DNA of 64,000 nucleotides from Micrococcales bacterium. GTDB lineage: Bacteria > Actinomycetota > Actinomycetes > Actinomycetales > Cellulomonadaceae. This document shows positions 24,494 through 36,005 of this stretch, one piece after another. The notes beneath the pieces are model-generated. The model was not told the DNA's origin. It saw only the letters and a program-made list of their open reading frames with translations, and did not search any database. Numbering within the stretch: the first letter of the stretch is position 1; each line of letters starts with the position of its first letter. The DNA is taken from contig WRET01000008.1 of assembly GCA_009779195.1 (NCBI GenBank), positions 1 to 64,000 of the forward strand, given 5' to 3'. A program made the position numbers and the translations under genes.

Positions 24494-25120
24494 GTGCGGG
24501 TACGGGTCGCGCTGAGGCGTGCGGTGCTCGAGCTGGCGGCGCAGCGGCCTGCGGAAGAGATCTCTGTGGCTGAGCTGACGTCGCAGGCGGGGGTGTCGCG
24601 GACGGTGTTCTACAGCCACGCGTCGTCACCGGTGCGGTTGTTGGCCGACGCGTTGGTTGCCGAGCTGGCTCCGGTGCTCGACGGGGTCGAGGCGGCGATG
24701 GCCTCCAGCCGGGCAGATTTTGGCAGCGTCTGGCGCGACGGGTACTTGGCGTTGCTCGATCATGTGCAGGCCCACCGGGCGGTGTACGTCACAGCGGTCG
24801 AAGCGCGTTCTGGGGTGGTCAGCGTGCTCGTGGAGTACTTCGCGCAGCTGGCCGCCGCGTCGGTGGACGCGGTCGCCGAGCGGATGGCTGAACCTGTCTC
24901 GTCGTTGTGGCGCACCATGGCGGTGCAGCAGCATGCGCACGGGACGGTCGCCATGATCGAGACGTGGGTCCATGCCGCCCCGGGGACCTCACCGCACGAC
25001 GTCGTGGCGACGTACCTGGCTCTGGCGCCTCCGTGGCAGCTGGCGCGGCCCGACGCCGACGGGCTGATCACGCTGCACCGTGGTCACGGGCGGGCTGGTT
25101 CGCAGGCCACGGTGGTGTAG
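24494..25120 (+). CDS. TetR/AcrR family regulator
   Basis: 208 aa. The helix-turn-helix is clear: LRRAVLELAAQRPAEEISVA, then ELTSQAGVSRTVFYSHASSP. The C-terminal ligand domain is unassigned. The only start codon found, GTG at 24494, falls at the beginning of helix 1, unusually late. The frame stays open upstream past a good AGGAGG at about 24440, where the codon after the ideal spacing is ACG, so the true start may be non-canonical or miscalled. It is divergent from the HExxH gene and its end overlaps the TorD gene by 37 bases. Confidence 0.8.
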   Translation: MRVRVALRRAVLELAAQRPAEEISVAELTSQAGVSRTVFYSHASSPVRLLADALVAELAPVLDGVEAAMASSRADFGSVWRDGYLALLDHVQAHRAVYVTAVEARSGVVSVLVEYFAQLAAASVDAVAERMAEPVSSLWRTMAVQQHAHGTVAMIETWVHAAPGTSPHDVVATYLALAPPWQLARPDADGLITLHRGHGRAGSQATVV

Positions 25121-25722
25121 GCGTCGAGGGCGCCGGTGGTCAGGTGGGCTACGGCGGCCATGAACTCGGTGGTGGACTTGTCGGCCACGGTGCGCAGGAC
25201 GTCGGGGGCCCAGGCCAGGACGTGGTCGTGGAGAAAGTCGACGCCGGTGCGCCAGCAACGTTCGGCGTCGTCGGCCAGGCCCAGGTCGAGGGCGTCGAGG
25301 GCACGCAGGCAGGAGGCTGCGAGGAAGTCCAGCTCGAGGCCGATGTGGTCGTCGGGTTCTTTGTTGGGCTCGGGGGCGCGTAGGCCCAGGGTGCGGTAGG
25401 CGGCGCGGACCTGCAGGGTCTGGACGTCGAAGACCAGGCCGTCGGTGCCGCGGTGCACCGACTCGTAGGGGGCGACGGTGGCTTTCGCGGTACGGCCGTA
25501 GAGACGGTCGTGGTCGCGGCGGATACGCACGGCGCTCTCGTGGAGGCGTGAGCGGCGCATGAGGTCCAAGCCGACGGCGGTGGCACCGGTGGCGGGGAGC
25601 GGCCACTCGTCGAGCAGCTCGTCGAGGCAGGTCAGGGCCTCTTCTTCGGGGGGCAGCAGGTGGAAACGGCCCAGGACGGTGAAAGCCGCCGCGAACCTGT
25701 CCAGCTCGTCAGCGGTCAACAT
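25084..25722 (-). CDS. TorD/DmsD-type chaperone for the molybdoenzyme
   Basis: 212 aa, helical cytoplasmic chaperone that holds the Tat signal of the reductase during cofactor loading. Family features include the PPEEEALTCLDELLDEWPLP region, EPDDHIGLELDFLAASCLRA (the E-P-x-D-H-x-x-x-E core) and a C-terminal HDHVLAWAPDVLRTVAD. It is the last gene of the dms operon, with AAGGAG before its ATG and a 30-base gap from the Fe-S gene. Confidence 0.9.
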   Translation of the reverse strand: MLTADELDRFAAAFTVLGRFHLLPPEEEALTCLDELLDEWPLPATGATAVGLDLMRRSRLHESAVRIRRDHDRLYGRTAKATVAPYESVHRGTDGLVFDVQTLQVRAAYRTLGLRAPEPNKEPDDHIGLELDFLAASCLRALDALDLGLADDAERCWRTGVDFLHDHVLAWAPDVLRTVADKSTTEFMAAVAHLTTGALDAYTTVACEPARP

Positions 25723-25752
25723 GCTTGGCTCCTTCGTCCCACCTTTGTGAGC

Positions 25753-26670
25753 CTAGGGGGCAACGGCTGCCGTGTCGTGCGGAAGGCTGTGGCCCACGGG
25801 CATGGAGCCGAAGACGTGGGTACGTCGAAAGGCGCACAGGGGGCACAAGGAGCCGGTGTCGCCCACGTGACGCGCGCCGCAGCGTGGGCAGGTCGTGGTG
25901 GTGAGGGTGGCCAGGACAGTGGTCGGATCGTCGAGCACCTGGTCGAACGTGACCGGGCCTGCGGCGCTGAGGGCCTGGGCCGGGCACAGGCGCAGGCAGT
26001 CGGCGTTGGAGCGGCAGCGACCGGCGTGGTGGGTCAGGACGCTCGTCGTGCCGTCGTGCGCCAGCTCGAGGGCACTGGTGGGGCACGCCTGGACGCACAC
26101 ACCGCAGGCTGTGCACCCGGAGACGACCAGGCGGCTCGCCGGGTGGTGTGCTGGGCCGTCGTCCGGGATCCGTTGGCGTGCCCGCAGCAACGCCAGGGCG
26201 GCGCTCGTGCGGTCAGCGTCGTCGCACGACAGGTCGAGCGGGCAGCGCACCGGCAGTCCGAGCACCATGCGGCGCGGGAGTGGGGTCTGGCCGAAGACGA
26301 CCTGGCGGGGACGCCGCCACCCGCGCCGGGCCGGCCCGAGCGGCGCGACCGTCGTCCCCAGGCTCTGGCGCCACACGTCCAGCGTGTCGTCGTCGGCCAG
26401 GACCAGCACCTGCTCCACCCCGACTGCCAGCAGCTGGGCGGGCAGCCCGATGCCGGGTGGGGCACCCACCACCGCCAGCGTCCCGCGAGGAGCTTTCAGC
26501 CCTGGTGGTTTCGTCTCAGGGCCACCCGATGGTTCGTCGGCCACCAGATCGTTGAGGCAGGAAGACGACCTGGTGACCGACGAACCATCGGGTGGTATGA
26601 GCAAGACCCGGCGCGGGACGTCGCTGGACACGACGTACTCCAGCAACGCCCGGACCGGGTCAGCAGGCAT
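25753..26670 (-). CDS. Accessory Fe-S protein with zinc ribbon in the dms operon
   Basis: 305 aa. The middle carries a [4Fe-4S] motif CTACGVCVQACPTSALEL and a second cluster with CRSNADCLRLCPAQAL. A zinc ribbon follows (CPRCGARH and CPLCAF). The N-terminal third has no recognised domain and contains, in frame, a striking 74-base inverted repeat (26522-26595). It starts six bases after dmsC and so is co-transcribed. It is probably an electron-transfer or maturation partner of the reductase, but I recognise no named family. Confidence 0.75.
   Translation of the reverse strand: MPADPVRALLEYVVSSDVPRRVLLIPPDGSSVTRSSSCLNDLVADEPSGGPETKPPGLKAPRGTLAVVGAPPGIGLPAQLLAVGVEQVLVLADDDTLDVWRQSLGTTVAPLGPARRGWRRPRQVVFGQTPLPRRMVLGLPVRCPLDLSCDDADRTSAALALLRARQRIPDDGPAHHPASRLVVSGCTACGVCVQACPTSALELAHDGTTSVLTHHAGRCRSNADCLRLCPAQALSAAGPVTFDQVLDDPTTVLATLTTTTCPRCGARHVGDTGSLCPLCAFRRTHVFGSMPVGHSLPHDTAAVAP
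26522..26595. repeat. Long inverted repeat inside the Fe-S gene
   Basis: Arms of 30-32 bases (26522-26553 and 26564-26595) match at about 29 of 32 positions around a short loop. The arms encode the N-terminal region of the Fe-S protein in frame. A weaker related sequence, sharing CCCGATGGT and GGTGGTATGAG, lies at about 4043-4075. Confidence 0.65.
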
Positions 26671-26676
26671 CTGCGA

Positions 26677-27693
26677 TCAGATACCCACGCGGAACATCGA
26701 CTCGTAGTGCAGAGCACGTCCTGACAGCTCGGCGGCCACGGCGATGATGAAAGCCGCGCAGACCCACACAGCCAGCAGGTTGGGTTGCTCACGTTTCGCT
26801 GTGCCCGCGACCTGGTACGACACGACGGCGATGAGCACCGCAGCCAGGGCCAGCAGCACCAGCCGCACCACGAAGAACGCCCCGGAGAACGCGTGCGCCG
26901 ACGCCTGGGCGGTGGCGTTGCCCCCGGCCAGGTGCGCGATATGCACCGGGTAGGTGACGAGAACGACCACACCGGCCACGAGCCCAGCCAGCGTGGCGCG
27001 GCGCACGACGTCAGTGGTCAGCGTCCACTCTGTGTCGGTGGTGGGGGCGTTGACCTCCGTGGCCCGTGCACGTACCCGGTCCATGAGCGTCGCCTTGCCC
27101 TTCGCCGGAGTCCCAGCGCCCTCGTGCCCGGCGTCCAGGCCCGCCAGCGCCCGACGGCGGATGAGCGCGGTCGCCATGAGCGCAGCGGCGACAGCCAGCG
27201 AACCGAGCAGCACCGCGGTGGAGAAGAAGTGGACCGGGACGACCCGGGTGTGCCAGGCGGGCACGGTGACCAGGGAGTAGTAGATCATCGACATGGACCA
27301 GACCAGGCCCAGGCCGACAACCGCTGCCAGGCCGGCGACGATGCGGCGCACCAGGGCCGAACCCCACCGCATCCACTGCATGATCGCGTAGGCGAACCCG
27401 AGCGCGGCGAAACCGACGCCGAACCAGATCTCGCGCGACAGCCAGGAGGACCCCACGTGGCGCAGCACGTTGAACACGTGCGTCACGTCGTTCATGTGGA
27501 ACATGGAGATCACCAGGGCCAGCACCAGCGCCGGACCGATGGCGTACACCACCGGTTCGGTGATGCGCTCGACCTGTGCGCGCGGGTGCGACCGGCTCAG
27601 CCACAGGTCGATGACGCCCAGGACGAGGAACATCCCCACGCACATCTGGGCGATGACGGTGAACAGGATCATCGGCAGCTCGGCGGTGTTCAT
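26677..27693 (-). CDS. dmsC: DmsC-type membrane anchor subunit
   Basis: 338 aa with eight or so membrane segments (for example MILFTVIAQMCVGMFLVLGV, and LVVILSMFHM-like segments after PVVYAIGPALVLALVISMF). It anchors the A and B subunits and oxidises menaquinol. Starts by one-base overlap (TGATG) with dmsB. It ends six bases before the Fe-S gene. A cytoplasmic loop of about 60 residues between segments is rich in Ala and Arg. Confidence 0.92.
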   Translation of the reverse strand: MNTAELPMILFTVIAQMCVGMFLVLGVIDLWLSRSHPRAQVERITEPVVYAIGPALVLALVISMFHMNDVTHVFNVLRHVGSSWLSREIWFGVGFAALGFAYAIMQWMRWGSALVRRIVAGLAAVVGLGLVWSMSMIYYSLVTVPAWHTRVVPVHFFSTAVLLGSLAVAAALMATALIRRRALAGLDAGHEGAGTPAKGKATLMDRVRARATEVNAPTTDTEWTLTTDVVRRATLAGLVAGVVVLVTYPVHIAHLAGGNATAQASAHAFSGAFFVVRLVLLALAAVLIAVVSYQVAGTAKREQPNLLAVWVCAAFIIAVAAELSGRALHYESMFRVGI

Positions 27694-28331
27694 CAGATCT
27701 CCTCAGGGTTGGCGATCTGGCCGGTGCCCGCGTCCCAGCGCTGTGCGTCGCGGTGCGGTGTGATGACCAGGTGGGGGTGGGTCAAGGCCGGGTCAGGCAG
27801 TGGGGCGATACCGGCGCCGCCGCCGGCACCGGACTCCAGCTCGGCGATCGGCCCCCAGCCCAGTGCCCGTGACGGGCACGCCGCCACGCACGCGGGCATC
27901 TGGCCGTCGGAGCGGTAGTCGTAGCACAGGTCGCACTTGGACATGTGGCCGGTCTTGGAGTTGAACTGCGGTGCCGAGTAGGGGCACGCCCACTCGCAGT
28001 AGCGGCAGCCCACACACTTGGACTGGTCGACGTAGACCGTGCCGTCGTCGCGGCGGGTCATCGCTGTCGTCGGGCACACCTGCACGCAGATCGGGCTGTC
28101 GCAGTGGTTGCAGGAGATCGACGTGTAGTAGGTGAACACGTTGGGCGTCACTGTCGCCCCGTCGACCTGCCACGAACCGCCTGTGTACTCCACGACCCGC
28201 CGCCAGGTGACTCCGACGGGCAGGTCGTGCTTGTCCTTGCAGGCGACCTGGCACGCTTTGCAGCCGGTGCACAGCGACTGGTCGAACCGGAAACCGTAGT
28301 CTGCGCCTTTGGCGGTCAGGCTCTCGGACAT
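27693..28331 (-). CDS. dmsB: DmsB-type four-cluster iron-sulfur subunit
   Basis: 212 aa electron-transfer subunit. Four cysteine groups are visible in order: CTGCKACQVACKDKHDLP, CNHCDSPICVQVCPTTAM, CVGCRYCEWACPYSAPQF and CDLCYDYRSDGQMPACVAAC. They carry four [4Fe-4S] clusters linking the anchor to the catalytic subunit. It has GGAGG before its ATG, 11 bases after dmsA. No signal peptide, as expected for a subunit exported by piggy-back on DmsA. Confidence 0.95.
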   Translation of the reverse strand: MSESLTAKGADYGFRFDQSLCTGCKACQVACKDKHDLPVGVTWRRVVEYTGGSWQVDGATVTPNVFTYYTSISCNHCDSPICVQVCPTTAMTRRDDGTVYVDQSKCVGCRYCEWACPYSAPQFNSKTGHMSKCDLCYDYRSDGQMPACVAACPSRALGWGPIAELESGAGGGAGIAPLPDPALTHPHLVITPHRDAQRWDAGTGQIANPEEI

Positions 28332-28342
28332 CGTCAGCCTCC

Positions 28343-30925
28343 TCAGGCTCGCACCACGTCGGCGATCGTCGTGTGCACCGCGTTCCCCTTGGCCAGCGGC
28401 GTGGGGTGCAACGACGTCAGGGTGTTCATGGACCCGGCCGTGTCGACCGGGTGGTCGCCGTTGGCCTTCGACGGTGGGCTCACCTTCTTGTCAGGGTGGT
28501 ACCAGGCCCCTTGGGGCACCGACAGCACCCCCGGCATGATCCTTTCGGTGACTTTCGCCTTGATGCGGATGGTGCCGCGCTCGTTGAAGACGAACACGTC
28601 GTCGTCGTTGCAGATACCGCGGGGTTCGGCGTCGAGCGGGTTGATCCACACCACCTGGGGGTGGGCTTCTTTCAACCAGTCCACGTTGCCGTAGGTCGAG
28701 TGGGTCCGGCCCTTGAAGTGGTGGCCGATGACCTGCAGCGGGTACTGCTTGGACGCTTTGGCCTCAGCCTCGCCCTCCCAGGTCGCCACGTGCTCGGGGA
28801 TGGGGGTGAGCACGTCGCCGGGCAGCTCGGGACGGAACACCCCGAACTGCCAGGCAGCAGCCATCGCTGCGAGCCGTCCAGAGTAGATCTCGATCTTGCC
28901 CGACGGGGTGCCCAGAGGGTTGGCGCCTGGGTCGGTCCGGAAGTCTTCCATCGCGACCACTGGGCCTTGGTCCTTGCGGAAGATACCCATCTGGCGCCAG
29001 GCGTCGTAGTCGGGCAGGTCCGGGTTGTCCGCGCGGCCTGTGTCGATCGTGTCGCGCAGCCACTGCTCGCGGGACTTGCCCTCGGTGAACGCCTGCTCGG
29101 TGCCCAGCCGTTTGGCCAGGTCGGTGCAGATGTCGAAAACGCTGCGGCACTCGTACAGCGGCTCGATCGCCTGTGACGAGACGATGCCGTAGGCCATCGG
29201 TCCGGCGCTCTCACCGGGGTGGTAGTCGAACTCTTCGGCGGCTGACGTGCCTGGCAGCACGTAGTCGGCGTGCCGGGCCGAGGTCGTGTACTGGATGTCG
29301 CACACGACGATGAGCTCGCACTTGGTGTCGTCGGCGAGGATCCTGGCTGATTCGTTGTTGTCGCCGGTCTGGTTGACCACCGAGTTGCCGGCGTACTGCC
29401 AGACCATCTTGACCGGCACGTCCAGCTTGACGTTCGTCGGCTGCCCGGCGTCGTCGACCGGCACTTTCATGTCCCGCACACCGGGTTCGGGTTTCTCGCC
29501 GACCCCGGCGTTGAAAGTGTCCATCTTCTCGCCGTGGTCGATGGCGTCGAGCCAGGAGAAGACCGAGATGATCTTGTTCGAGGGGTTAGCGATCCCGTAG
29601 TTGAACGGCTGGCTGATCCCCAGCCCCTGCGCGGACTCGCGGGCCCCGTTGCCGCCACCGGGGATACCCACGTTCCCGGTGACGCACGCCAGCAAGAAGA
29701 TCGCGCGGGAGGTGTTCTCACCGTTGGCGTGGCGCTGCGGGCCCCAGCCTTGGGTGATCGCGCACGGTTTGGCCCCGGCGATGTCGCGGGCCAGCTGGCG
29801 GATACGTGTTGCGGGCAGCCCGGTGATCTCGGCGGCCCACTGGGGGGTCTTCTCGGTGGCGTCCGGGCCTTTGCCTTCTACGTACGCCCGGTACGACGAG
29901 CCGGGCGCCGCACCGTCGGGCAGTGTGGCCTCGTCGAAACCGACGCAGTAGGTGTCGAGGAACGCCTGGTCGTGCAGGTCTTCGGCCAACATGACGTGCA
30001 CCATGCCTGCCACCAGCGCCGCGTCTGTGCCTGGCCGGATCGGCACCCAGTCGTCGCCGAGGACCGCCGCGGTCTCCGAGTAGCGCGGGTCGACGACGAT
30101 GGTGCGTACCGCGTGGTCGGCTTTGGTCTTCTGGGTGACCAGCAGCTGGCCACCGCCGGACATACGAGTCTCCAGCGGGTTGTTGCCGAACATCACCTGC
30201 AGCTGGGCGTTGGCCGCGTCGTCGAACGAGCTGTTCGACACCCAGCCGCCGTAGAAGTACGGGTACGCCGCGGTGATCGCGGTGGTGGAGTAGTCCGAGT
30301 AGTGGTCGAGGTAGCCGCCCCAGGTGTTCATCAGCCGGGCGAAAGGGGTGGCGTCCGGAGGCCACGAGCACGCCATCGTCGCCCCGAGCGTCCCCGTGCC
30401 GTAGTTGATGTAGATGGCCTCGTTGCCGTACTCGTCTTTGATCTGCTTCATCTTCGCGGCGATCTCGTCCAGGGCCTGGTCCCAGGAGATCTCTTCCCAC
30501 TTCTCTTCGCCGCGCTTGGAGCCTTTCACACGTTTCATCGGCCGTTTGAGCCGGTCAGGGTTGTAGATGCGGTGGCGGATCGAGCGTCCACGCACGCACG
30601 CACGTACCTGTTGGCTGCCCAGCTCGTCGGTGCCGGTGTTGTCGGGCAGCACCCGCACGACCGTCCCGTCTTTGACCTGCAGCCGCACCGGGCACCGCGA
30701 CCCGCAGTTGACTGTGCACGCCGACCACACGGTGGCGTCGACCCCTGCCATCCCGTCGCCGGGAGCCGTCGGTTCCGGAGCGGACGCCCCGGCCCTGCCC
30801 ATCTGCAGGCCCACCCCGGTGGAGACCAGAGCGGCGGCCCCCCCGGTGACTGCTGACCACTTCAAGACGGTGCGCCGGGTCACCCCGGTGCGTTGCTGGA
30901 CCTGTGCCTGTGGTGCCTGGGGCAT
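28343..30925 (-). CDS. dmsA: DMSO-reductase-family molybdopterin catalytic subunit
   Basis: 860 aa. The N-terminus has a Tat signal (TRRTVLKWSAVTGGAAAL), so the enzyme is exported folded. The [4Fe-4S] motif is SACTVNCGSRCPVRLQVKDG with a fourth Cys in QVRACVRGRS. Molybdopterin-binding blocks follow (YINYGTGTLGATMACSWPPD, MFGNNPLETRMSGGGQLLVT, ITQGWGPQRHANGENTSRAI). ATG at 30925 has TAGGAGGAA upstream. The five genes dmsA, dmsB, dmsC, Fe-S and TorD form one operon. DMSO, TMAO or another oxide could be the natural acceptor; the sequence alone does not decide. Confidence 0.92.
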   Translation of the reverse strand: MPQAPQAQVQQRTGVTRRTVLKWSAVTGGAAALVSTGVGLQMGRAGASAPEPTAPGDGMAGVDATVWSACTVNCGSRCPVRLQVKDGTVVRVLPDNTGTDELGSQQVRACVRGRSIRHRIYNPDRLKRPMKRVKGSKRGEEKWEEISWDQALDEIAAKMKQIKDEYGNEAIYINYGTGTLGATMACSWPPDATPFARLMNTWGGYLDHYSDYSTTAITAAYPYFYGGWVSNSSFDDAANAQLQVMFGNNPLETRMSGGGQLLVTQKTKADHAVRTIVVDPRYSETAAVLGDDWVPIRPGTDAALVAGMVHVMLAEDLHDQAFLDTYCVGFDEATLPDGAAPGSSYRAYVEGKGPDATEKTPQWAAEITGLPATRIRQLARDIAGAKPCAITQGWGPQRHANGENTSRAIFLLACVTGNVGIPGGGNGARESAQGLGISQPFNYGIANPSNKIISVFSWLDAIDHGEKMDTFNAGVGEKPEPGVRDMKVPVDDAGQPTNVKLDVPVKMVWQYAGNSVVNQTGDNNESARILADDTKCELIVVCDIQYTTSARHADYVLPGTSAAEEFDYHPGESAGPMAYGIVSSQAIEPLYECRSVFDICTDLAKRLGTEQAFTEGKSREQWLRDTIDTGRADNPDLPDYDAWRQMGIFRKDQGPVVAMEDFRTDPGANPLGTPSGKIEIYSGRLAAMAAAWQFGVFRPELPGDVLTPIPEHVATWEGEAEAKASKQYPLQVIGHHFKGRTHSTYGNVDWLKEAHPQVVWINPLDAEPRGICNDDDVFVFNERGTIRIKAKVTERIMPGVLSVPQGAWYHPDKKVSPPSKANGDHPVDTAGSMNTLTSLHPTPLAKGNAVHTTIADVVRA

Positions 30926-31124
30926 CGGCTTCCTCCTACGGAGCGCGGCGACCCGACCACTGTAGGACAGGTGTCGATTAGTCGCGCGACAATAGACGCG
31001 CAAGTCCGGCAGTTACCCCCGCCCGCGCGGGCCGCCTGCGCCTTGGAGGCCCCCTGCGCCCTACGATGGACCCGCTCGCGATATAAGAGGCCCCGCTGCG
31101 GGGCATGAGTTGGGAGTTGAGCGC

Positions 31125-33980
<2,856 letters not shown>

Positions 33981-34004
33981 ACCTGGGTCCACGCTGAGTC
34001 TCAG

Positions 34005-34057
34005 GGCATGTCTTCAACCCCACGCGCCGTAGCGTGCACGGGGTGAGGAGACACGCC
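34005..34057. terminator. Hairpin after secA, copy 2 of a dispersed inverted repeat
   Basis: Arms GGCATGTCTTCAACCCC and GGGGTGAGGAGACACGCC enclose a second stem CACGC/GCGTG. It fills the gap between the convergent secA and Rv3235-type genes and shares its arms with the element at 17954-18105. Confidence 0.65.
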
Positions 34058-34558
34058 TTAGGCGAGCTCGAGGGCGGTGACGCGCCACACACCGTGGTGC
34101 GGTTCCAGCCGCATCGCCACGGCGCGTGTGCGGCGCGAGTCGTCCACGGCTGCGGCAACCTCGACCGCTGCACCCAGGCGGCACGTGACGAGCCGACGCA
34201 CCACCGGCACCCTGTACGCCCCCTGTGGCGGCGCCGGTGTCAGCCGTGCCCGCTGACGCAGCCGGGCCAGCACGTGCGGGGTCACCCACCGCGCCACCTG
34301 GCTCGCAGAACGCGTCCCGACGACCACTTCCACCAACGGGCCGCACAACGTCTGCGCCACCTGGGTCGCGTCGGCCTGCGGGGCCGTCGACGGCTCGTCC
34401 GCGCGCGGCGGTGGAATGGTCCGGCCTATGACAACCCGCTCGGCCAGCGTCGGCACCGGCTCCTGCGGTTCCGCCGGTACTGCCATGACCGCCCGTGGCG
34501 GACGAGGTACCGGCCGCACCCGTAGCTGGGTGGTGTGCGCCAACGTCGCTGTCCCCAT
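34058..34558 (-). CDS. Rv3235 family protein (downstream of secA)
   Basis: 166 aa. The C-terminal half, with ATQVAQTLCGPLVEVVVGTR, VARWVTPHVLARLRQRARLT and a conserved final strand GVWRVTALELA, matches the small actinobacterial protein encoded next to secA (Rv3235 in Mycobacterium). The N-terminal half is proline- and valine-rich. Function unknown. ATG at 34558 follows AAAGGGGGG. Convergent with secA. Confidence 0.75.
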   Translation of the reverse strand: MGTATLAHTTQLRVRPVPRPPRAVMAVPAEPQEPVPTLAERVVIGRTIPPPRADEPSTAPQADATQVAQTLCGPLVEVVVGTRSASQVARWVTPHVLARLRQRARLTPAPPQGAYRVPVVRRLVTCRLGAAVEVAAAVDDSRRTRAVAMRLEPHHGVWRVTALELA

Positions 34559-34754
34559 CGTGCCCCCCTTTGCCCGGCGTCCCCTCGACGCCGTCCCGCT
34601 CTGGCAGATGCTGACAGCCTGCCACACCCGGCCCGGCGGTGTGGGGCGTTTCAGGTGCCAGTTTCCGGCTGTTTCGCCAGGTGCGGGAGCCGGGAGGCAG
34701 TGCATAGGAGCGACGACACCCGCGCACCGGCAGCGTGGAGCCGCGCTGGACGCC

Positions 34755-34964
34755 TCAGGTGGGCAGCTGGGTACGTTCGCGGTTGTACTCGTAGCAGCGG
34801 GAGATGTACTCCTCGAGCTTGGCGTCCTCGATGCGCCACACACCGCGCCCGCCTATCTGGATGGCTTCCAGCTCTCCGGACCGCACAAGCGCACGAGCTT
34901 GGGACATGGAGATGTTCAGAACCTCGGTGACATCAGTGAGAGTGAGGAAGCGCGCTACTGGCAT
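34755..34964 (-). CDS. Small excisionase/BldC-like helix-turn-helix protein
   Basis: 69 aa, a single winged helix-turn-helix of the MerR/excisionase type: RFLTLTDVTEVLNISMSQAR, then GELEAIQIGGRGVWRIEDAK. Such proteins are conserved near secA in actinobacteria and include BldC. It bends or marks DNA rather than carrying an effector domain. It lies upstream of the Rv3235-type gene on the same strand, with about 200 bases between them that show no gene. Confidence 0.85.
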   Translation of the reverse strand: MPVARFLTLTDVTEVLNISMSQARALVRSGELEAIQIGGRGVWRIEDAKLEEYISRCYEYNRERTQLPT

Positions 34965-35015
34965 GGGAACAGTCTGTCATGAAACGTCCCAATTCCGCCC
35001 ACCACTTCAGTGGGG

Positions 35016-35021
35016 CAAAAT
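35016..35021 (+). promoter_or_regulatory. -10 element of the DUF6912 gene
   Basis: CAAAAT ends six bases before the GTG at 35028; no Shine-Dalgarno is present, so the transcript is probably leaderless. Confidence 0.4.
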
Positions 35022-35027
35022 GAGTCC

Positions 35028-35471
35028 GTGCGCGTCTACCTGCCAGCGACCCTCGACGAGGTGCGTCCCGGAGCCGACCTACCAGCCCGCCAAGCCCACG
35101 CCGTGACCCCCGCCCTGCGCCAAGCCCTGCCCGACGCCGACGACGAAGGCCGCGAATACGTCGCCCAGCTCACCGCAGCCGACGCCGCCCTCGCCCTGCT
35201 CACCGCCGACCCTGACGCACCACGGCTGCGCGTGGTCGTCGCCGCCGACGTCGCCGGTGCCCGCCCCACACCCGACGCCGGGCCCACCACCGTCGTCTTG
35301 CCAGGCCCAGTCACACCCGACCAGCTCGCATGCCTGCTGGTCGACGAACCACAAGCCGCCGCCGATGTCGCCGCAGCCGCCAACGGCGACCACACCGCCG
35401 CCGACCGGCTCGACGAACGCGACCTGCTCTGGTACGACGTGTCCGAGATCGGTTTCGTCCCGCGCCCGTGA
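35028..35471 (+). CDS. DUF6912-type conserved actinobacterial protein
   Basis: 147 aa starting VRVYLPATLDEVRPG, with a C-terminus LLWYDVSEIGFVP typical of this uncharacterised actinobacterial family. The middle is Ala- and Asp-rich. No catalytic motif, signal peptide or membrane segment is visible. GTG at 35028 is chosen from the conserved start and the CAAAAT promoter. The two tRNA genes follow after 107 bases. Confidence 0.7.
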   Translation: MRVYLPATLDEVRPGADLPARQAHAVTPALRQALPDADDEGREYVAQLTAADAALALLTADPDAPRLRVVVAADVAGARPTPDAGPTTVVLPGPVTPDQLACLLVDEPQAAADVAAAANGDHTAADRLDERDLLWYDVSEIGFVPRP

Positions 35472-35578
35472 GGCCATCAGACCCCATCGGTTGGACCAGT
35501 GCTCCATAGACCGGGTAAGGTACCTCGGCGGTACGACGTTCGCCCCAAGGCCCCCCGAGGGGACCGGACGTCCGCCAG

Positions 35579-35650
35579 TGGGGTGTGGTGTAATCGGCAG
35601 CACGAGTGATTCTGGTTCACTTAGTCTAGGTTCGAGTCCTGGCACCCCAG
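35579..35650 (+). tRNA. tRNA-Gln (anticodon CTG)
   Basis: Cloverleaf of 72 bases: acceptor TGGGGTG/CACCCCA, anticodon stem AGTGA/TCACT around TTCTGGT (anticodon CTG), T arm CTAGG TTCGAGT CCTGG, discriminator G. CCA is not encoded. Confidence 0.93.
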
Positions 35651-35699
35651 CGGTGGTCCATACGGTACGATGCTGCTCCGTCAGGTCCACCAGACGCTT

Positions 35700-35772
35700 G
35701 CCCCCGTTGTGTAGCGGCCTAGCACGCCGCCCTCTCACGGCGGTAGCACGGGTTCGAATCCCGTCGGGGGTA
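35700..35772 (+). tRNA. tRNA-Glu (anticodon CTC)
   Basis: Cloverleaf of 73 bases: acceptor GCCCCCG/CGGGGGT, anticodon stem CCGCC/GGCGG around CTCTCAC (anticodon CTC), T loop TTCGAAT, discriminator A. CCA is not encoded. Confidence 0.93.
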
Positions 35773-35785
35773 CGAGCGAGGTCGA

Positions 35786-35823
35786 GGGCGACGTGTGCTT
35801 GCCGAAGGCAAGCCACGTCGCCC
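35786..35823 (+). terminator. Terminator of the tRNA-Gln/tRNA-Glu transcript
   Basis: GGGCGACGTG and CACGTCGCCC enclose an inner stem GCTTGCC/GGCAAGC with loop GAA, 14 bases after tRNA-Glu. Confidence 0.8.
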
Positions 35824-36005
35824 TTCGCATGCTGTGCGGGGCCCAGCCCCGCACCCGCACGGGGGGCTCCAGCCCCCCGTGACCCCCTGGCTCGGCCGGC
35901 GGGGCCGGCCGTTGGATGGCGCACGGGACGTCAACTCCCAACCCAGCCAACCTCAACCTGACCCATGGTTGGGTGACTCGTGGCTGGGTGGGGCATCGCG
36001 CAAGG

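Noticed and set aside
35834..35881. Two hairpins after the tRNA terminator as a structured non-coding RNA gene
   Set aside because: They are simple perfect stems without a visible promoter or conserved loops. Serial terminators or palindromic debris explain them better.
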